Source: Lachnospiraceae bacterium (GTDB lineage: Bacteria > Bacillota > Clostridia > Lachnospirales > Lachnospiraceae). From it: 64,000 nt of DNA. Made by a program: the position numbers and the translations under genes. The notes beneath the pieces were generated by a model. The model saw only the letters and a list, made by a program, of their open reading frames with translations. It was not told the origin of the DNA and searched no databases. Shown here piece by piece: positions 36,494 through 45,825 of this stretch (position 1 is its first letter; the number at the start of each line of letters is the position of its first letter). The stretch lies in assembly GCA_017520425.1 (NCBI GenBank), contig JAFXFO010000022.1:124001-188000 (forward strand), written 5' to 3'.

Positions 36494-37061
36494 AATCAAA
36501 CACACCTCTTTCCGCCAATGCTTTTCTTAGTTTTTCTCTTCCGCGTCTTTCTCTGCTCTGTACCATTGCTTCCTTCATTTGCAGGGATTCTGCAATCTCC
36601 CGGATGGTAAAGTTGTAAAAATACTTTAGTAGGAAGATGGTTTTATCCGGTTCTTCCATTTCCTTCAACACTTCCCTGACCTGTCGGTAAGCTTCCTCCC
36701 GTATCCAGTCCGATTCCAAATCCACTCCCGAACGAACTAAAAGCGTCTCCACAAAGATACCTTCTTCCTCCGGTCCGTAAAGCACATCCCTTCCCGTCTT
36801 TTTAAGCATGGTCAAGGATGTATTTCTGGCAATCTGATGGATAAAAGGCTTCAGACTTGTCCTAATCTCCTTACCGTCTCTCACATATTTCCACAACTTG
36901 ATAAAGGTTTCCTGAGCCGCATCCTGAGCCAGATGTTCTTCTCTCAAAATATGTCTGCAGATGCTGAGCACTGCTTTTCCCTGCATATCCATAATTTGAG
37001 TCATACCTGTATCCGGTGCTTTTTTCAAGAGTTTGATTATCCTTTTCTCCTGGCTGTCCAT
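36486..37061 (-). CDS. ECF-type RNA polymerase sigma factor, unit 1
   Basis: 191 aa. Region 2 (AAQETFIKLWKYVRDG, near residue 48) and region 4 helix-turn-helix (FTIREIAESLQMKEAMVQSR, near residue 150). No region 3, as expected of group 4 sigma factors. GGAGG lies upstream of the ATG. Confidence 0.93.
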   Translation of the reverse strand: MDSQEKRIIKLLKKAPDTGMTQIMDMQGKAVLSICRHILREEHLAQDAAQETFIKLWKYVRDGKEIRTSLKPFIHQIARNTSLTMLKKTGRDVLYGPEEEGIFVETLLVRSGVDLESDWIREEAYRQVREVLKEMEEPDKTIFLLKYFYNFTIREIAESLQMKEAMVQSRERRGREKLRKALAERGVFDYE

Positions 37062-37143
37062 TTCAACCTCCGTAATGTCATTGAAAAACGTCTTTCATAT
37101 AATAAGACAATGGTTTTTAATATCTTCTGTCAGAAAATGATAC

Positions 37144-37170
37144 AAAAAAAGAGAGTTGTTTCCAACTCTC
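37144..37170 (-). terminator. Terminator of the TEAP-repeat lipoprotein gene
   Basis: Minus strand GAGAGTTG-GAAA-CAACTCTC then T7. The stem matches that of the 6S terminator 2 kb away. Confidence 0.88.
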
Positions 37171-37190
37171 TTTCGTTTTCGTATGAGGAA

Positions 37191-38324
37191 TTAATTTTCT
37201 ACAAGTTCTGCATTTAACGCCGCATCAGGCATAGCAGGGATTTCTACATCACCATAGCTTAAAAAGTCATAGCTTATAGCACACTTACGAACCTCAAGCT
37301 TCATATCCATTTCTGCCATATCTTCGCCACCTTCTGCCATAGCAAGTGCCATAATGTCATCAAACAATTTGTCCAAACCAAGCAGAGTCATATCCACTTT
37401 TATGATTCTGTAATTCTCAACATCTACATAATATGCACACTCAGCACTAATTACAGACATATCGATGCCCATAGATTCAATTTCTTCCATAGCTGTATCA
37501 AGTTCTTCTATATTGCCACCCATATCTGCAATCAAATCCACAAAGTTCTGACCGGTAATCAGCACATTAATTTTGTAAACTTCCTTATCATTTACAACCT
37601 GTGTTGCAGCTTCTAATTCAAACTGCTCATCCGGAATACTCTCAAATGCACCAAAATTATTCTGTTCGGTGGAAAGCACATCTTCCAACTTCATACCGGT
37701 AGCTGTTTTATACCAACCGGTCTCACTGGTACCGGTGTAGGTATAAATTTCTCCATCCTCTTCCACGGTATAGGTGGTGGTCTTAATAGCCTGTTCTTCG
37801 CCCATCATATTAAGCTTCATATCCATATCTGCATATACCATATACGGATCCTCGGTGTTCATGGTAACACCATCCATAGTCAATAACAAATCCATAGTCA
37901 TACCCTGCATTGACAAAGCTGCCTCTACATCCATAATCATCTTAGCAGAAATATCTACCGCATCCTTTTCCTGCATCAGCATTTCCTTTGCAGTCATTGC
38001 ACCGGCTACCACTTCCTTGGCAGGTTCTTCGGTAGCTTCCGGTTCTTCTGTTGCCTTAGGAGCCTCTGTTGCTTCCGGCTCAGCAGTTGCTACGGGATCT
38101 GCTTTTCCGATAGTTTCGGTGTCTTCAGTGATTTTCTCATCTTCCTTGGATTCTTCTTTGGAATCCTCTTTCACTTCGTCCTTGTCATCCTCTTCCTGTA
38201 CGGACTCGGTACGCTTATCATCGTCCTTGTCCTCATCCGCATCCTTCTCTTCACCGCAAGCAGTCAAAGAGAACACCAATGCCAGCATCAACAGCCACAT
38301 TACCAGTTTCTTTGTTTTTTTCAT
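37191..38324 (-). CDS. Lipoprotein with acidic/TEAP-rich linker (LppX/DUF6612-like)
   Basis: 377 aa. Signal peptide with lipobox LTAC; then about 100 residues of low complexity: first Asp/Glu/Lys-rich, then TEAP/TEEP repeats, which look like a wall-spanning spacer. The folded part (about 120-377) has repeated MDM/MKL strands, consistent with the lipid-binding-like LppX fold. It shares sequence with the next gene (WYKTATG with WYKYDTG; VDVENYRIIKVD with VDSENCMVMELE). The start at 38324 follows AAGGAG. Confidence 0.82.
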   Translation of the reverse strand: MKKTKKLVMWLLMLALVFSLTACGEEKDADEDKDDDKRTESVQEEDDKDEVKEDSKEESKEDEKITEDTETIGKADPVATAEPEATEAPKATEEPEATEEPAKEVVAGAMTAKEMLMQEKDAVDISAKMIMDVEAALSMQGMTMDLLLTMDGVTMNTEDPYMVYADMDMKLNMMGEEQAIKTTTYTVEEDGEIYTYTGTSETGWYKTATGMKLEDVLSTEQNNFGAFESIPDEQFELEAATQVVNDKEVYKINVLITGQNFVDLIADMGGNIEELDTAMEEIESMGIDMSVISAECAYYVDVENYRIIKVDMTLLGLDKLFDDIMALAMAEGGEDMAEMDMKLEVRKCAISYDFLSYGDVEIPAMPDAALNAELVEN

Positions 38325-38511
38325 CTTTCTTTCTCCTTTTCTTTCTTTCGTAGTATTCGACATAGCAAGCCTTAGAAAAGTCGTTGTCCAATACTATCTC
38401 CTTTTTGTTCCCCTCACGAAACGTTTATAGTATAACACGATATATTACAAATAAGCAATCCCTAAAAAGCCATAATGCTTCATAATGATATTACATAATA
38501 ACAGCTTTCTT

Positions 38512-39801
38512 TTAAAATTCTATTGCTTTTAGTTTTACTTTCTCTAATATTTCTGATATTAAGACATCATTATTATCGCCCGAGTAATCCTCGATGATTA
38601 TTTCAAGCATAGACTGATTCACGGCAGTAGTTGCAGCAATAATCCTACCCTTCGTTGTCATAATCTCATATGTATCTAAATCACCTATTTTAGGACCTTT
38701 TTTATCCGCTATATATGTTCCGTTTACTTTATGGGATTCACTCAAATCACCCAGGCTTTTTTCTAAATCTTCATAGTTATAAGGCATATGTAATCTATAT
38801 GAAATAAACATCTTACCGTCACACTTTATAAGTATCAACTGATTCGTGTCCTTCTCATATATATACCATCTTCGCGGACATACAAGCTCTGCCTCCGCAT
38901 CCATTGACTTTAGATTATATATAGAATCCTTCTGGTATACTAAAAAGCTACTTTTCTTATCCTCAAAACTCAGCATAGGAACTCTTATATCTTCGTAACT
39001 TATATTACTATAAAACACTTTACCATTCTTAACTTTTGCTTCCTTAAATTCCTCTTCCACCATAGAATTATTAGTGAAGCGGGTGTATTCACGCAAGAAG
39101 TTCTCCATACCATCCAACTGTACTTCCAATTCCATAACCATACAATTTTCCGAGTCCACAAAATAATCTATCCGAACATTTACATCACTTAAATCAATGG
39201 AATTATATTCCCTCCCATAGAAAAGTGCTTTAAAACCGGATTCAAACAACAATTCACGAATCGAAGCATCCTTTAATCGCACGCTTAATTTATGTGTGCT
39301 TTTTTCATTGACTTTTTTATAATCCTTCTTGAAATCCAGAATTTCTGCATTTTCAAGATTCATATCACTAACGAAGTTCCTGCTCATATCAGCTTTCAGG
39401 AAGCCGGTATCATACTTATACCAAACGTCTTGGTCGTATTTTGTATAGATGTAAAAAACACCTTGCTCCTCACTCATATGGAATCTAAGATTAACAGGCT
39501 TTCCATCTTTATACGCTATAATTTCCGAATCAGTTCTACCCGATTCCTTGTCGTATTCATTATGAGCTTCAAATTGAAATTTGTAATTCTCCACTTGTTG
39601 GGAATTGTATATTAACTCTGCTTCCAATTCTGTTATACAATCCACACGGGATACCACAGCCCCATCTGCCGCTGTAATCATTTTTGTAATGAATTCACTG
39701 GCTTCCACTTCCTTTTCTTTACTGATTTTGCCACAACCTGCCAGTAATATTGCCAAACATAACACAAGTAAGCTGACAATGTATCTTTTCTCTCTTCTCA
39801 T
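38512..39801 (-). CDS. Lipoprotein paralogous to its downstream neighbour
   Basis: 429 aa. Signal peptide with lipobox LAGC (Cys23). Residues about 35-270 align with the folded part of the 37191-38324 lipoprotein; an extra C-terminal domain of about 150 aa (from SSFLVYQKDS) is unique to it. It lacks the acidic spacer. AT-rich codons and many Asn/Lys codons set it apart slightly from its neighbours. Function unknown. Confidence 0.82.
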   Translation of the reverse strand: MRREKRYIVSLLVLCLAILLAGCGKISKEKEVEASEFITKMITAADGAVVSRVDCITELEAELIYNSQQVENYKFQFEAHNEYDKESGRTDSEIIAYKDGKPVNLRFHMSEEQGVFYIYTKYDQDVWYKYDTGFLKADMSRNFVSDMNLENAEILDFKKDYKKVNEKSTHKLSVRLKDASIRELLFESGFKALFYGREYNSIDLSDVNVRIDYFVDSENCMVMELEVQLDGMENFLREYTRFTNNSMVEEEFKEAKVKNGKVFYSNISYEDIRVPMLSFEDKKSSFLVYQKDSIYNLKSMDAEAELVCPRRWYIYEKDTNQLILIKCDGKMFISYRLHMPYNYEDLEKSLGDLSESHKVNGTYIADKKGPKIGDLDTYEIMTTKGRIIAATTAVNQSMLEIIIEDYSGDNNDVLISEILEKVKLKAIEF

Positions 39802-39862
39802 ACACTACCTCCTTGCTTCCCCTCATAAAGCAAACTTGATAAATACACTTATTTTAAGCAAA

Positions 39863-39895
39863 ATCCCCCCTAAGAAGCAATATCTTGGGGGGGAT
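39863..39895 (-). terminator. Intrinsic terminator of pckA
   Basis: ATCCCCCC-AAGA against TCTT-GGGGGGAT (39863-39875 / 39883-39895) with a 7-nt loop and TTTTG after it on the minus strand. Confidence 0.75.
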
Positions 39896-39919
39896 TATTA
39901 TTCTTTATTAAACTACTCC

Positions 39920-41632
39920 TTACAGAGTATCTGCCTCAGCAACGATCTTCTTCAATGCTGCAAGTGCTTCGTCAGGAAGCTTATCGTAACCTTCCTTCTT
40001 GGTTGCGAAATCTTCAACAGCCTTTACACGAGTCTGCATAGAGCTCTTTAATGCTGCAACATAGTCTGCATCCTTCAAGTCAGGAGTAAAGTCGCCGGTC
40101 TTGCCGTCCCATTCATTCATAATCTGAATGTCAGTGAAAGGTCCCCACTGCTCGAACTTATCCTTACCTTCAACGATGGTTTCTAAGATACCAAGGGTAT
40201 CTGCAGGCTTAACCTTAGCGCCCATGAAATCACCGGTGTTAACGATATAGCAGTCTACGTTCTTCTCTTCTACTAACTTCTTGAACTTCTCATAGTCGTT
40301 AACCAGAGGATAGGTTCTGAAGGGGTTAGCATAAGGTACAATACGGATAGCATTTAAGTCGGTACCAGCTGCAACACGCTCTGCTGAAGAGGTCTTGGTA
40401 GCAAGAGTAGCACCCATTACAGATGCAAGTGCTGAACCTGAAAGCTTAACAACGGGTGGAAGAACAGGATCCTTCATAATCCAGAAGATAGCGTTTACAG
40501 GAGCTTCAATCTTATCTACACGGTTAGGAGACCATAATTTAGACTTAATAGCACGTCCGTTACCATTTCTGATATCTTCGGTTACTAACTGAATCTTGCC
40601 TTCGCTGTCCATAGTACATGAGCAGTTCTGAGCAGATAATAAGTAAGCGTTATCAGCACATCCGGTAGGATAGTCTGCGGTCTTATCGAAGTATGTAGGC
40701 TCTAAAGCTACAGAAGAACAGGTATCTGTGTTGATGATGAAAGCGTCATCATGAAGAACCTTGATTTCATACTTGCCGTTATGCTTAGCATGAGTCAAAG
40801 TAGACTTACCTGATCCTGACAAACCATAAACAGATGCAACGTACTTAGAACCATCAGCAAGGATGTATTCCTTCTGTCCGCCGTGGCAAGAAGCATAACC
40901 GTTTCTGTTAGCGATTGCCCAAGCCATGGTTAAGGTACCCTTCTTGTGCTCACCAAAGTACTTCATACCAAGGATTGCTGCACAGTTCTGGTTGGTATCG
41001 AAATAGCAAAGAGTCAAAGGATCGCTTAAGCAGCTGTAATCAACGTCAGGTCTGTTGCCGGGAACCCACTGAGGATCAGAGAAGATATAAATATCAGCTT
41101 CGTTACCGTTACCAACAGGCTGAGAGTTCTTGTACATCTTTACATATTCATCAGACATATACTGGAAGTTGATCATCCAGTTGTAAAGCAAGTTCTCTTC
41201 TCCTTCCGGAATCAGAAGGTGAGCCTTTACCATAAATTCAGGATCAAGACCTACGAAACACTCTGCATGATACATAGTTTTCCATCTGGTCTCATAGATA
41301 GCGTCCATAACTACCTTATCAAGCTTCTTCTCGTCTACACCGGGTTCACCCTTGATACGACGAGCGGTAGCGTAACGACCGGTTACAGCACCATCGTTGA
41401 ATAATAATACCTTAGCATCTTTCTCAAGACCGAACTCCTCGCCTCTTAAAACAGGCATATCGGTAACTACGGTACCGGGAGAGTTCTTAGCTAACTCATA
41501 CGCTTCCTTTAAGGTGTTAACCTTAACTACGTTGTTTCCGTAGAAAGCAGCTTCAATGATAGAACGGGTAGTACTGAAGCCTACTTTGCCAGCGCCAATC
41601 TCATTAATAGGATAATAAGCTTTTGTTGACAT
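39920..41632 (-). CDS. pckA: Phosphoenolpyruvate carboxykinase (ATP type)
   Basis: 570 aa. Interconverts oxaloacetate + ATP and PEP + CO2 + ADP; in gut anaerobes often run toward oxaloacetate. P-loop YGLSGSGKST near residue 265, the metal site HDDAFII, and RIVPYANPFRTYPL near residue 440. Slightly longer than the 540-aa E. coli enzyme. AAGGAGG lies eight to ten bases before the ATG. Strong codon bias toward preferred codons suggests high expression. Confidence 0.96.
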   Translation of the reverse strand: MSTKAYYPINEIGAGKVGFSTTRSIIEAAFYGNNVVKVNTLKEAYELAKNSPGTVVTDMPVLRGEEFGLEKDAKVLLFNDGAVTGRYATARRIKGEPGVDEKKLDKVVMDAIYETRWKTMYHAECFVGLDPEFMVKAHLLIPEGEENLLYNWMINFQYMSDEYVKMYKNSQPVGNGNEADIYIFSDPQWVPGNRPDVDYSCLSDPLTLCYFDTNQNCAAILGMKYFGEHKKGTLTMAWAIANRNGYASCHGGQKEYILADGSKYVASVYGLSGSGKSTLTHAKHNGKYEIKVLHDDAFIINTDTCSSVALEPTYFDKTADYPTGCADNAYLLSAQNCSCTMDSEGKIQLVTEDIRNGNGRAIKSKLWSPNRVDKIEAPVNAIFWIMKDPVLPPVVKLSGSALASVMGATLATKTSSAERVAAGTDLNAIRIVPYANPFRTYPLVNDYEKFKKLVEEKNVDCYIVNTGDFMGAKVKPADTLGILETIVEGKDKFEQWGPFTDIQIMNEWDGKTGDFTPDLKDADYVAALKSSMQTRVKAVEDFATKKEGYDKLPDEALAALKKIVAEADTL

Positions 41633-41661
41633 ATTAAATTGTCCTCCTTAAATATAGTGTA

Positions 41662-41681
41662 TTTCATCGATTTTCATCGAT
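41662..41681 (-). promoter_or_regulatory. Tandem 10-bp repeat in the pckA leader
   Basis: ATCGATGAAA occurs twice head to tail on the minus strand (41681-41672, 41671-41662), exactly one helical turn apart, about 30 nt before the pckA start. Upstream in the leader is an imperfect hairpin AAGG-TTAT / ATAA-CCTT. Could be a regulator site or RNA element. Confidence 0.45.
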
Positions 41682-41735
41682 TATTTTGATTTTGCGCAAA
41701 GGTTATTTTGATATAACCCCTTGTATCGCTAGTAT

Positions 41736-41764
41736 ATTATCGCAAAGAATAGAAGAAAAGTCAA
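41736..41764 (-). promoter_or_regulatory. Sigma-A promoter of pckA
   Basis: Minus strand -35 TTGACT (41759-41764), 17-bp spacer, -10 GATAAT (41736-41741). Predicts a leader of roughly 97 nt. Confidence 0.7.
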
Positions 41765-41807
41765 TAAATCCCTTGGGAAATTTATGGTTTTTTTCTATTT
41801 TTTTATA

Positions 41808-43616
41808 TTACAGTTCTCTTGTCTGCTCTTCCAACCACTCCAGCTCCTCTTTTGAGAGATAAGGGGAGAGGGTTTCATATACCTTCTTCTGATAAGCATT
41901 ATAGTATTTTCTTTGTACTTCTGTCAGCAGGGATACCTGTACTGCCTCCGGATCCAATGGCACGTATGTCAATGTATCAAAACACAGAAACTGTCCGTAT
42001 TCATTCTTTTCCGCCTTCTTCACCACCAGCACATTTTCGATGCGGATGCCGTAACTTCCGGGGATGTATACGCCCGGTTCATTGGTTACGTCCATGCCCT
42101 CTTCCAGCACAGCTTCCGCCATACCTTCCGTAAAACGCCAACGAAGATTCTGGGGGCCTTCATGGACATTCAGAATATATCCCACTCCATGACCGGTACC
42201 GCATTGATAATCCATGCCTATTTCCCACAGGGGCTGACGGGCCAGTATATCAAGATTGCGCCCGGTACAACCATACAGCCATTTGGCATGAGTCATCTGC
42301 AACATTCCGGCTGCGGTCAGGGTATAATGCTTCTTTATTTCCTCCGAAACAGGTCCCAATACAATGGTTCGGGTCACATCCGTGGTACCGCCCATATATT
42401 GACCGCCCGAGTCTACCAGGAGAATCCCCTCCGGCTTTAAGACCGCATAACTTTCCGTTGTAGCTTCATAATGCATCATGGCTGCATTTTCATTATATGC
42501 GGAGATGGTAGGAAAAGACAAATCTAAAAACTCAGGAATTTCCCTTCGTAGCTTCTCCAAATAATCCGCCGCCGTAATTTCTGTAATCTCCTGCTTACCG
42601 ATATTACTCTTCAGCCAATAAATAAACTTTGTCACAGCAAGACTGTCTTTCAGATAAATGTCCTTCATATTCGAAAGCTCAACCGGATTTTTGACAGCCT
42701 TCAAAAGCTCTGTGGGGTTCTTTGCCTCTACTATCTTACAAGCCTTCTGAAGCACCTTATAAAAGGCATAGCTACAATAACGCTTATCCAATACAACGGC
42801 TCGTGTTTGAGGCATTTTCTTCAAATACGCCAACACCTCAGAATATTCTTCCACATAAATAAGGTTCGCTTCCAGGTGTTTTTTTACCACTTCACTCAAG
42901 GCTTTCGATTGCACAAAGAGTACGGTTCTTTCCTCGGATACCAAAAGATAACTAAGTGCCACCGGATTACATTCCACATCACAGCCTCTGATATTCAAAA
43001 GCCACATAATATCATCCAGTTTGCTTAGGAAAAAGCTGTCAGCCCCATTCTTCTCCATGGTAGCCTTCACCTTGGAAAGCTTTGATTCCACAGATTCACC
43101 GGCCACCGTTTGCGGCACCACCCAGATTTCACCTGCCGGAAGTGCCGGTCTGTCCTTCCATATTTTCCCGGCAAAATCATAGGTATAGTCAATCATTATA
43201 CCTTTGGAGTTCAAAGTTTTTTCCAACTGCAGGCCGGTTTCCGTCGGCATCACTCTGCCGTCAAAGCCCAATTTCTGACCTTCCTTCATTTCCCGCTCCA
43301 GAAATTCCTTTATGGTAGGCACACCCTCCTGAAGCATCCTGAAAAGCTCTATTCCGGTACCTTCCAGCTCTCTTTCCGCTTGAGTGAAATATCTGCCGTC
43401 AGTCCAAAGTCCGGCACCCTCCTGCCACACTACCAAGGTTCCGTTACTGCCTGAAAAACCACTAAAATATTCTCTTGCCTTAAAAAAGGCATGCACATAT
43501 TCGGAATTGTGAAAATCTGCGGTGGGGAGCAGATAATAATCCACTCCCACCCTTTTCATTTCTTCTCGAATCTGTACAAGCCTATTCTTGATTACTGCAT
43601 TTTCCATATGAATCAC
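41808..43616 (-). CDS. X-Pro aminopeptidase, M24 family, long form
   Basis: 602 aa with two creatinase-N-like domains (about 1-300) and a C-terminal M24 pita-bread domain. Metal ligands: two Asp in VDSGGQYMGGTTDVTRT, His in GHGVGYILNVHEGP, Glu in NEPGVY and IRIENVL. Removes N-terminal residues before proline. The GTG start at 43616 overlaps the deoC stop (TAGTG) five bases after AAAGGA, so translation is likely coupled; an ATG three codons later is the alternative. Confidence 0.93.
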   Translation of the reverse strand: MIHMENAVIKNRLVQIREEMKRVGVDYYLLPTADFHNSEYVHAFFKAREYFSGFSGSNGTLVVWQEGAGLWTDGRYFTQAERELEGTGIELFRMLQEGVPTIKEFLEREMKEGQKLGFDGRVMPTETGLQLEKTLNSKGIMIDYTYDFAGKIWKDRPALPAGEIWVVPQTVAGESVESKLSKVKATMEKNGADSFFLSKLDDIMWLLNIRGCDVECNPVALSYLLVSEERTVLFVQSKALSEVVKKHLEANLIYVEEYSEVLAYLKKMPQTRAVVLDKRYCSYAFYKVLQKACKIVEAKNPTELLKAVKNPVELSNMKDIYLKDSLAVTKFIYWLKSNIGKQEITEITAADYLEKLRREIPEFLDLSFPTISAYNENAAMMHYEATTESYAVLKPEGILLVDSGGQYMGGTTDVTRTIVLGPVSEEIKKHYTLTAAGMLQMTHAKWLYGCTGRNLDILARQPLWEIGMDYQCGTGHGVGYILNVHEGPQNLRWRFTEGMAEAVLEEGMDVTNEPGVYIPGSYGIRIENVLVVKKAEKNEYGQFLCFDTLTYVPLDPEAVQVSLLTEVQRKYYNAYQKKVYETLSPYLSKEELEWLEEQTREL

Positions 43617-44281
43617 TAATATCCTTTTGTCAATTCACCCTTACAAAGTCCTACAGCTCTGGAGGTACCGATACGGTCACATCCCAGATTTAAGAAAGCT
43701 TCCAAATCATGCAATGTAGACACACCGCCGGCAGCCTTAATCTTTACATTCGGTCCGATATGCTCCTTAAAAAGCTTCACATCCTCCAAGGTCGCACCTC
43801 CGGTACCAAAACCGGTAGAGGTCTTGATATAGTCTGCGCCTGCATTGGTGACTGCTTTACACATGGCAATCTTTTCTTCCTCTGTCAGGTAACAAGTCTC
43901 AATAATAACCTTCAGTATGTGGTCACCGCAGGCCTTCTTCACCGCGCGAATTTCCTCTTCCACCTTGCCGTACAGGCCATTCTTTACATCAGTGATATTT
44001 ACCACCATATCGATTTCATTACAGCCCTGTTTCAAGGCTTCTTCTACCTCAGCCACCTTAGCTGAAGTCACCTGATATCCCAAAGGAAATCCGATTACGG
44101 TACAAATATTCAGCTTGTCACCAAAGTTCTTATTCACCATCTTTACGTAAGAAGGCGGGATGCAAACAGAAGCGGTTTCAAATTCTATCGCTTCCTTACA
44201 AAGCTTTTCAATATCCTCCCAGGTACAAAATGCCTGGAGCTGTGTATGATCCACATGTTTTAACATTTCCTTTACGTCCAT
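43616..44281 (-). CDS. deoC: Deoxyribose-phosphate aldolase
   Basis: 221 aa. Splits deoxyribose 5-phosphate into glyceraldehyde 3-phosphate and acetaldehyde. DHTQLQAF at the N-terminus, VVNITDVKNG, and the Schiff-base Lys in DYIKTSTGFG, then IKAAGGV. The start at 44281 follows AAAGGAAAAATC. Confidence 0.96.
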   Translation of the reverse strand: MDVKEMLKHVDHTQLQAFCTWEDIEKLCKEAIEFETASVCIPPSYVKMVNKNFGDKLNICTVIGFPLGYQVTSAKVAEVEEALKQGCNEIDMVVNITDVKNGLYGKVEEEIRAVKKACGDHILKVIIETCYLTEEEKIAMCKAVTNAGADYIKTSTGFGTGGATLEDVKLFKEHIGPNVKIKAAGGVSTLHDLEAFLNLGCDRIGTSRAVGLCKGELTKGY

Positions 44282-44302
44282 GATTTTTCCTTTCACCGTT
44301 TC

Positions 44303-45667
44303 TTAGCGGTCCTCAATATTTACATAAGCTCTTTCTTCACCGATGGGCTTGTATGCCGGTCGGATAATCTTACCATTGTTTGCCAGCTCTTCCAGACGAT
44401 GGGCACTCCATCCGGAAATACGCGCAATGGCAAAAATCGGTGTATAAAGCTCTAAAGGCAAGCCCAACATATCATATACAAATCCGGAATAGAAGTCCAC
44501 GTTGATGCTAACACCCTTGTACATCTTACGCTCACCCGCAATAATCTGAGGTGCCAGTCTCTCTACCATGGAATACAATGCAAATTCCTTCTCCAATCCC
44601 TTCTCCACGGAAAGCTTCTCTACATAGCTTTTCAGCACTTCAGCTCTGGGGTCGGACTTGGAATAAATCGCATGTCCCACACCATAAATCAAACCGGTAT
44701 GGTCAAACTCCTCCTTGTGCAGAAGCTTACGTAGGTAATCCCCCACTTCTTCTTCACTGGTCCAATCCTTCACTGCTCTCTTCATATCAGCAAACATCTT
44801 CACCACCTTGATATTTGCACCACCATGTCTGGGACCCTTCAAGGAACCGATAGCAGCTGCTATGGTAGAATAGGTGTCTGTCAATGATGATGTCACCACA
44901 TGAGTGGTAAAGGACGAGTTATTGCCACCGCCATGCTCTGCATGAAGCACCAGTGCAATATCCAAAAGCTTCGCTTCCAGTGGGGTAAATTTACTATCCG
45001 GACGAAGTAAATGCAGAATATTTTCTGCTGTAGAATACTCCGGCTTGGGCTTGTGTATAAAAAAGCTGTTGCCGTCATGATAATAACTGTATGCCTGATA
45101 ACCATAGATAGCCAGCATGGGGAAAATACTAATCAACTGTAAGCACTGACGAAGTACATTGGGCATGGAGGTATCATCCGCCCTATCATCGTAGGAATAC
45201 AGGGTCAATACGCTTCGTGCCAGTGTATTCATCATATCCTTGCTGGGTGCCTTCATGATAATATCACGTACAAAATGAGTGGGCAGATTCCGATAATCCG
45301 CCAACATCTCGTTAAATTCCGTTAATTCCTCACGGGTAGGTAATTCCCCAAACATTAACAAATAGGATGTTTCTTCAAATCCAAAATGATTTGCTTCCGA
45401 AAAGCCCTTTACCAAATCCTTTACATTATATCCACGATAAAACAGATTACCCTCTGTAGGAACAGACTCACCATCTACAATCTTCGTAGCCCTGACATCA
45501 GAAATATGGGTAAGTCCTGCCAATACGCCCTTACCATTTAAATCACGCAGACCGCGCTTTACATCATACTTGGTAAATAATTCCTGCTCGATGTAACCAG
45601 CTTCCTCCGTCATCTTCGCCAATTCCAATATCCTTGGTGTAAGATCCGAATAACTCTTTTGACCCAT
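44303..45667 (-). CDS. gltA: Citrate synthase
   Basis: 454 aa, type found in Clostridia. Condenses oxaloacetate and acetyl-CoA for the oxidative arm to 2-oxoglutarate and glutamate. Catalytic His in HAEHGGGNNSSF, GPRHGGANIKVV, second His in YGVGHAIYSKSDPRA, Asp in VDFYSGFVYDMLG. The start at 45667 has GGAGGA six bases upstream. A palindrome overlaps its promoter. Confidence 0.93.
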   Translation of the reverse strand: MGQKSYSDLTPRILELAKMTEEAGYIEQELFTKYDVKRGLRDLNGKGVLAGLTHISDVRATKIVDGESVPTEGNLFYRGYNVKDLVKGFSEANHFGFEETSYLLMFGELPTREELTEFNEMLADYRNLPTHFVRDIIMKAPSKDMMNTLARSVLTLYSYDDRADDTSMPNVLRQCLQLISIFPMLAIYGYQAYSYYHDGNSFFIHKPKPEYSTAENILHLLRPDSKFTPLEAKLLDIALVLHAEHGGGNNSSFTTHVVTSSLTDTYSTIAAAIGSLKGPRHGGANIKVVKMFADMKRAVKDWTSEEEVGDYLRKLLHKEEFDHTGLIYGVGHAIYSKSDPRAEVLKSYVEKLSVEKGLEKEFALYSMVERLAPQIIAGERKMYKGVSINVDFYSGFVYDMLGLPLELYTPIFAIARISGWSAHRLEELANNGKIIRPAYKPIGEERAYVNIEDR

Positions 45668-45705
45668 TCCATCTCCTCCTTCTCTCATTCTGCGACTCTG
45701 TTACT

Positions 45706-45735
45706 ATATTACCATGTTGTGGTAAAGTGCCGCAA
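45706..45735 (-). promoter_or_regulatory. Citrate synthase promoter with overlapping palindrome
   Basis: Minus strand -35 TTGCGG (45730-45735), 18-bp spacer, -10 TAATAT (45706-45711). The palindrome TTACCA-TGTTG-TGGTAA (45709-45725) covers the -10 edge and spacer, as a repressor operator would. Confidence 0.6.
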
Positions 45736-45770
45736 TATTTTTATAAATATATTTTCTTAAAAGAATATTA

Positions 45771-45804
45771 AAAACATCCCACAAATACCTTTACGGGATG
45801 TTTT
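45771..45804 (-). terminator. Terminator of sigma/anti-sigma unit 2
   Basis: AAAACATCCC (45771-45780) / GGGATGTTTT (45795-45804) with A and T runs on both sides, so active in either direction; 22 bp after the anti-sigma stop. Confidence 0.85.
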
Positions 45805-45825
45805 TATATTTTTAATCATACTGTT

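Noticed and set aside
37774-38430. Plus-strand Ser-rich open frame of 218 codons
   Set aside because: Antisense to the lipoprotein's low-complexity acidic region; the Ser runs are complements of Glu/Asp codons.
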